NCBI RefSeq assembly: GCF_025567195.1
Contig: NZ_JAOQJF010000019.1
Location: 1 to 59,802 of the forward strand
Origin: Alitiscatomonas aceti
GTDB lineage: Bacteria > Bacillota > Clostridia > Lachnospirales > Lachnospiraceae
Length of the DNA: 59,802 nucleotides
Direction of reading: 5' to 3'
Shown: piece after piece, positions 59,694 to 59,802 of the stretch
Position numbering within the stretch: position 1 is the first letter of the stretch
Layout: the number at the start of each line of letters is the position of its first letter
Notes under the pieces: generated by a model
What the model saw: only the letters and a program-made list of their open reading frames with translations
Databases searched by the model: none
What the model was told of the DNA's origin: nothing
Translations under genes and position numbers: made by a program

Positions 59694-59802
59694 AAACTAC
59701 CTCCGGTTTAAATTTTATTGTGTTGTGGTCAAGCATTTTTGTAACACTTGTGGCTAAAAAATATCATGAATCAGTTACGCTGCCATCCGGGCTTCGTATG
59801 GT

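Overview
The window looks like chromosomal DNA of a spore-forming, gut-associated member of the Lachnospiraceae (Clostridium cluster XIVa). The signs are a streptococcal/clostridial-type fatty-acid synthesis operon with FabK and an AccD-AccA fusion, the spore maturation genes spmA and spmB, a complete bile salt hydrolase, and Gram-positive surface proteins with SpaA/Cna-B-like domains, choline-binding-like repeats and membrane anchors. Strong AGGAGG-type ribosome sites are used throughout. No rRNA, tRNA or CRISPR array was seen. The taxon is an inference from gene content only.

Layout. (1) 1-200: the right end of what looks like an IS200/IS605-type element. (2) 217-8039: an AIM24-like gene on the minus strand, then a plus-strand housekeeping run: lipoprotein, Orn/Lys/Arg decarboxylase, guanylate-kinase-like protein, holB, ricT, tRNA methyltransferase, rsmI. 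This parallels the yaaO-tmk-holB-yaaT-yabB-yabC order of Bacillus, with a guanylate-kinase-like gene where tmk sits. (3) 8034-17437, all minus strand: a SatD/DUF3307 pair, an aldo/keto reductase with ferredoxin domain, a GNAT protein, and a probable catabolic cluster of M20 amidohydrolase, PucR regulator, two paired membrane proteins (one DUF5058), an ECF S component and a metal-dependent amidohydrolase. (4) 17763-28191: fabH-acpP-fabK-fabD-fabG-fabF-accB-fabZ-accC-accDA plus a second FabK-like flavoprotein, behind a promoter overlapped by a FabT-like palindrome and closed by a terminator.

(5) 28239-57944: spmA and spmB, normally adjacent, are separated here by about 28.6 kb. Between them lie: a 27-codon holin-like toxin gene with a convergent promoter and shared hairpin (type I toxin-antitoxin architecture); a structured leader with an attenuator-like terminator; a five-gene nickel/peptide-type ABC importer; a compact seven-gene type IV pilus/type II secretion-like operon (pilin, A24 peptidase, GspF, three pseudopilins, GspE); an elaborate repeat/hairpin region; and four large secreted proteins, including one of about 3,739 residues built largely of SpaA/Cna-B-like modules, with a non-canonical C-terminal sorting signal. 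An ArsC/Spx-like gene sits on the minus strand just before spmB. (6) 58045-59693: a CDP-alcohol phosphatidyltransferase and the bile salt hydrolase.

The most interesting part is 28.85-57.4 kb. It combines a minimal filament assembly machine, a set of co-oriented giant surface proteins and a possible toxin-antitoxin unit, inserted between two sporulation genes. Whether the filament machine and the surface proteins work together is inference from neighbourhood only.
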